5,327 nucleotides of DNA from Candidatus Krumholzibacteriia bacterium (GTDB lineage Bacteria > Krumholzibacteriota > Krumholzibacteriia > LZORAL124-64-63), in the NCBI GenBank assembly GCA_028718575.1, contig JAQULN010000237.1, forward strand, positions 1 through 5,327. Reading direction: 5' to 3'. Both the position numbers and the translations under genes were made by a program. The notes beneath the pieces are model-generated. The model ran no database searches. It was given only the letters and a program-made list of their open reading frames with translations, and was not told the origin of the DNA. How positions within the stretch are numbered: position 1 is the stretch's first letter; each line of letters opens with the position of its first letter. Positions 2,865 through 5,327 of this stretch are shown in pieces.

Positions 2865-5327
2865 TCAGTAGTGGAAGACCCAATGGAGGCGCCAGCGCAA
2901 CTCGCTGCCGGGCGCCACGGCGCCGGCTGAAAGCCGGGCACCGGCACCCGTGAGGTTCAGCAGTTCGACGCCCAGATCGGCACCGAGCAATCGAAAGCTG
3001 GCAACCATGTCCAGGCTCGTTGCGGCCGGCACCGCGACGCGGTCGGCAAGGAACCAGGGATCGTCCATCGCGCCGCGTTGATGCAGGTACCAGCCCAGTT
3101 GGAGAATGCCGTCCTCGCGAAAGAAATGGTTTTCCCAGAGAGCCGCGACCCGCCAGTCGGTCTGCGGCGGCAGGGCGATCCGCAATTCGTCGTGCCGCGT
3201 CCAGGTGTGCCACGCGATATCGGCGCTGATCCGCAGCCATCCCCAGAACCGTCCCTGCCGCGCCAGTCCGGCGCGTACGGTCGTCGCGTCGAGTTCGACG
3301 CCGTTTTGCCAGCGACCCGTCGCGGTGCTCCCGGCGAGAGGCTGCCAGCCGATACCATTGCGCAGCCGGCGTCGCGCGACCTCCAGCGCAAGATCAAAGC
3401 CCGCCAATCGCGGGCGCACCGCAGTCGCCGCCCGCCATTCGCGTTCCCGCTGCAGTGCCGGGTTTGGCAAGGCGACGGACCGTCGCCCGCCGGGGACAAC
3501 GCTGCGCCAGGCTGTCGCCAACTCGTCACTGCGCGGCGCCCGGCCGCCGCGCGCGACCGAGAGCAACCACGGCGCGCCCTCGCCGGCCGGCGTCACCTGG
3601 ACCTCGAACCCCGGGTGCGGTGCGCCGTGCAAGAGCGCTTCGCCGCTGGTGTCGTCCCACCACGCCCCGGCGCGCGCCGTCATGACCGCACCGGCCAGCG
3701 TCCAGACACGCGTGGCGGCGAACCTTGTCTCGGCTCCTCGGGCATGCACCGCCAGTGTATCGGCCTGCGCCCAGGCAGGATCAGCGCCGCTGTCGAACAG
3801 CGCCCAACGGTGCCAGGCGATCTCCAGCCGGCCGCTGGCCGCGGCGTCGCCCCAGGCGCCCAGCAGACCGGTCGCACTCGCTTCCTGTTTGCGGTACGTG
3901 CTGCGGCGTCGATCCCAGTCCGCGTCGCTGTTGACCCACCAGAGGGCCAGGCGCGACGAGCGACCGCCTGCTATCAGACGCCAGTCGACGACCGCGCGCT
4001 TCGTCCACAGATCATGGTGCTCCAGCCCATAAGCGGGCAGCGCCGATTTCAGTTTTCGCGCTTGTTCGAAACTCCAGGTCAGGCTGCCTGCTTCGCCCAG
4101 ATCGCGCGTGACGATACCGCGTCCCGCTCGCACCTTCGCGTGGCCCGGGAATGTCGTCTGTTCCGGCACATCGAACTGCGTATAGCGCGTTTCCCCCGGG
4201 ACACGGAAATCGTAGCCCTCGTTGTCCAGCAGTTCACCGAAGGCGAACTGCAGCCGCCACGGCGCCGCCGCCGTGAGGAAGTTCACATCGCGTAAATACG
4301 TTTCATGCCGACCCTTCCACCAGCGGGTATCGACCAGATCTCGATCCGGAGCCGGATCGAGCGGACTCAGGTCCACGGCGCCGTTCATGCCGCCGGAGGC
4401 ATTCCAACCGAAGCCGAGCGTATTCAGCGCACAACCGACGCCGATCAGCGCCTCCGGATCGTCGAGGAAGCGATGCCCGACGCCGAGCGGCACGCCGTCG
4501 CGGGTCCACCGCGGACCTGCGGCCGTACCCGGTTCGCCGAAATAGTAGACCGCGGAGCCCAGCCCGCCGTCGGCGACCGGCAGCCACGGTGAATTCCGCT
4601 GTAACTCCGAGCGCACCGAGCCGGCAAAGGGCTGCCACAACGGCCGCTGCCAGTTGTTGACCAGCAGCGGCGGGATGGATGCCGACGGCCGGGCCGGGCT
4701 CGGCGCCGCGACCGCAGGGCCGCCAGAGCTGTCGGCAGCGGCGGCAGCGGATTCGGCCCGGCAAGTTCGCGACGGCGGGATCGGCAGTGTATCCTGGGGA
4801 ACTGTCTGCAGCGTGTCCGCCGCTGCTACGGCGCCTGCAGGCGGGAGATCCACCACCGCTCCCAATACCGGCGCCGGCGCGCCGGCCAGCAGGCCCCCGA
4901 GAATCGTCAACACCGCCACCCGCGGACCTCGCCGTTGCAGCCCGCGCAGCCGGCGGGCGAGCAGGGGCAGCAGCGTGGCGAATCCCGCAGCGGTCGTCCC
5001 GGCATGCAAGACGGCCACCGGCAAACCCGCCAGCAGCGTTGCCACGAGCGGTAGGTTCACGGCCGCCGCCGCCGCGAGATTGGTCAGCAGATCGAGCCAG
5101 GCGGCCGCAACAAGGCCGGCGCACGCGGCAAGGCCGGCGGCCGCCGGCGGCCGCGACCGGCGCAACACCGGCGCCACGGCGGCGCCGAGGGCGCCCGCGC
5201 TGGCGAGCGCGCACGCCTGCGCGGCGAGCAGCAGCGGTACCGGCGGCCCGAACGGGCTGGCCAGCGAATACACGGCGGCCGACAAACCGCCGACGGTGGC
5301 GCCGCCGATGGCGCCAAGTGCCGCACC
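2865..5327 (-). CDS. ECF S-component-like membrane domain fused in frame to a TonB-dependent-receptor-like barrel (5' end beyond window)
   Basis: 820 residues are visible, numbered from 5327. The frame is open through the window edge and shows no plausible start there, so the N-terminus is missing. Residues 1-136 form several hydrophobic helices (about 30-55, 61-89, 92-124) ending in an Arg-rich stretch (125-136). A hydrophobic segment with signal-peptide character (137-159) follows, then an Ala/Pro/Ser-rich linker (160-221) holding DTLQTV (171-176), a loose TonB-box candidate. A divergent plug-like region (about 222-324) has RDGVPL (276-281) and SGGMNGAVDL (311-320), the usual late-plug pattern. 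The rest is Trp/Tyr-rich alternating strand sequence ending in LNLTG (790-794) and PGSELRWRLHWVFHY (806-820), a typical outer-membrane beta-signal with an aromatic last residue. Receptors of this type import vitamins, metal chelates or sugars with TonB energy. The substrate cannot be read from the sequence. The ComEA-like gene starts 16 nt after the stop. The barrel call is fairly sure; the S-component call is less so. Confidence 0.7.
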   Translation of the reverse strand, partial: GAALGAIGGATVGGLSAAVYSLASPFGPPVPLLLAAQACALASAGALGAAVAPVLRRSRPPAAAGLAACAGLVAAAWLDLLTNLAAAAAVNLPLVATLLAGLPVAVLHAGTTAAGFATLLPLLARRLRGLQRRGPRVAVLTILGGLLAGAPAPVLGAVVDLPPAGAVAAADTLQTVPQDTLPIPPSRTCRAESAAAAADSSGGPAVAAPSPARPSASIPPLLVNNWQRPLWQPFAGSVRSELQRNSPWLPVADGGLGSAVYYFGEPGTAAGPRWTRDGVPLGVGHRFLDDPEALIGVGCALNTLGFGWNASGGMNGAVDLSPLDPAPDRDLVDTRWWKGRHETYLRDVNFLTAAAPWRLQFAFGELLDNEGYDFRVPGETRYTQFDVPEQTTFPGHAKVRAGRGIVTRDLGEAGSLTWSFEQARKLKSALPAYGLEHHDLWTKRAVVDWRLIAGGRSSRLALWWVNSDADWDRRRSTYRKQEASATGLLGAWGDAAASGRLEIAWHRWALFDSGADPAWAQADTLAVHARGAETRFAATRVWTLAGAVMTARAGAWWDDTSGEALLHGAPHPGFEVQVTPAGEGAPWLLSVARGGRAPRSDELATAWRSVVPGGRRSVALPNPALQREREWRAATAVRPRLAGFDLALEVARRRLRNGIGWQPLAGSTATGRWQNGVELDATTVRAGLARQGRFWGWLRISADIAWHTWTRHDELRIALPPQTDWRVAALWENHFFREDGILQLGWYLHQRGAMDDPWFLADRVAVPAATSLDMVASFRLLGADLGVELLNLTGAGARLSAGAVAPGSELRWRLHWVFHY
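4340..4361. repeat. Near-continuous 22-bp dyad inside the receptor frame
   Basis: CTCGATCCGG (4340-4349) and CCGGATCGAG (4352-4361) are exact reverse complements separated by AG. It lies within the codons around the SPLDPAPDRD stretch at the end of the plug-like region. As RNA it would form about an 8-bp stem with a 6-nt loop. No binding protein is implied by its position in a coding region. Confidence 0.5.
4851..4919 (-). other. Internal signal-peptide-like segment
   Basis: In-frame residues 137-159: a hydrophobic core VAVLTILGGLLAG, a Pro/Ala turn, and a possible signal peptidase I site after VLGA. Five arginines in the preceding 12 residues (R126, R128, R132, R133, R136, with R125 nearby) would act as an n-region. 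In the fused protein this would be a further membrane crossing that carries the barrel part into the periplasm, and cleavage would release it from the membrane domain. Cleavage is inferred, not shown. Confidence 0.5.
4917..4930 (-). promoter_or_regulatory. Possible internal ribosome site and GTG start for a separate receptor
   Basis: On the minus strand, GAGG (4930-4927) lies 7 nt before an in-frame GTG (4919-4917). Initiation here would give a 684-residue receptor beginning at the signal-peptide-like segment AVLTILGGLLAGAPAPVLGA, with no membrane domain. Against it, the resulting n-region has no positive charge; the needed arginines lie just upstream. It is recorded because it would resolve the odd fusion into nested products. 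Confidence 0.35.
4920..5327 (-). other. N-terminal polytopic membrane region, ECF S-component-like
   Basis: 136 residues rich in A, L, G and V with at least three long hydrophobic stretches. SPFGPP (24-29) follows a Gly/Ala-rich helix, and LDLLTN (78-83) sits at the end of another. From memory, S-components of energy-coupling-factor vitamin transporters have similar SPFG-P and YDLLTN-type segments and a closing helix with H/N residues, here LHAGTTAAGF. Such proteins usually have about 170-200 residues and six helices with cytoplasmic ends, so roughly 50 residues would lie upstream of the window. The Arg-rich end (ARRLRGLQRRGPR) fits a cytoplasmic C-terminal tail by the positive-inside rule. 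No EcfT or EcfA is visible. Another small polytopic family is possible. Confidence 0.5.
5133..5154. repeat. 16-bp palindrome and tandem 10-mer in Ala/Pro codons
   Basis: GCCGGCGGCCGCCGGC (5133-5148) is a perfect palindrome, and CGGCGGCCGC occurs twice in tandem (5135-5144, 5145-5154). Both come from the RPPAAAG codons between two helices of the membrane region. Very GC-rich low-complexity codons explain it best. It is also a place where replication slippage or a sequencing error could occur. Confidence 0.45.

Noticed and set aside
2849..2947. Longer ComEA-like protein from a GTG at 2947.
   Set aside because: It would overlap the receptor gene by 83 nt and place 33 hydrophilic residues before the membrane anchor; the ATG at 2848 gives a normal anchored protein.
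3078..4295. Plus-strand open frame of 405 codons opposite the receptor.
   Set aside because: Arg/Pro/Ala-rich shadow with no domain signal. The minus strand here carries the receptor barrel and its ordered C-terminal beta-signal.
5133..5154. GC palindrome and tandem repeat considered as a regulatory or recombination site.
   Set aside because: It lies in Ala/Pro codons of very GC-rich sequence and has no flanking structure; low-complexity coding explains it.
4303..5214. Minus-strand open frame of 303 codons in another frame over the membrane region and plug.
   Set aside because: Very Arg/Gly-rich composition, typical of a shifted GC-rich frame. I also considered it as evidence of a frameshift, but the single other frame encodes both the membrane region and the barrel coherently.
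5283..5285. TTG at 5285 as the start of the fusion protein.
   Set aside because: The frame stays open to the window edge, no ribosome site precedes it, and it falls inside a hydrophobic helix, so the true start is upstream.

Overview
The window is GC-rich and every credible gene lies on the minus strand, so transcription runs from high to low coordinates. The host looks like a Gram-negative (two-membrane) bacterium: it has type IV pilus motors and a TonB-dependent-receptor-like outer-membrane barrel. Gene order, GC content and divergent receptor sequence would suit a poorly sampled environmental lineage, but I cannot name a phylum from the sequence.

Layout in transcription order. (1) 5327-2865: a 5'-truncated reading frame of 820 residues in the window. 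Its first ~135 residues are a multi-helix membrane region resembling an ECF-transporter substrate-binding (S) component. A signal-peptide-like segment, an Ala/Pro-rich linker and a divergent TonB-dependent-receptor plug and barrel follow. All of this is one uninterrupted frame, which is the most unusual thing here. (2) 16 nt later, 2848-2375: a 157-residue membrane-anchored ComEA-like helix-hairpin-helix protein. (3) A 119-nt gap with several small inverted repeats and a possible structured leader. (4) 2255-558: PilB, the type IV pilus extension ATPase, complete at 565 residues with a divergent MshEN domain. (5) 11 nt later, 546 to the window edge: PilT, the retraction ATPase, with 182 residues visible and the 3' end missing.

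PilB and PilT are the opposing motors of one type IV pilus. A ComEA-like protein fits the same biology, because in natural transformation retracting pili bring DNA to periplasmic ComEA. The receptor/S-component gene instead suggests uptake of a scarce small molecule, possibly a vitamin, across both membranes. It may sit upstream only by operon proximity. There are no RNA genes, mobile elements or CRISPR arrays, and no gene-free stretch over 300 bases.
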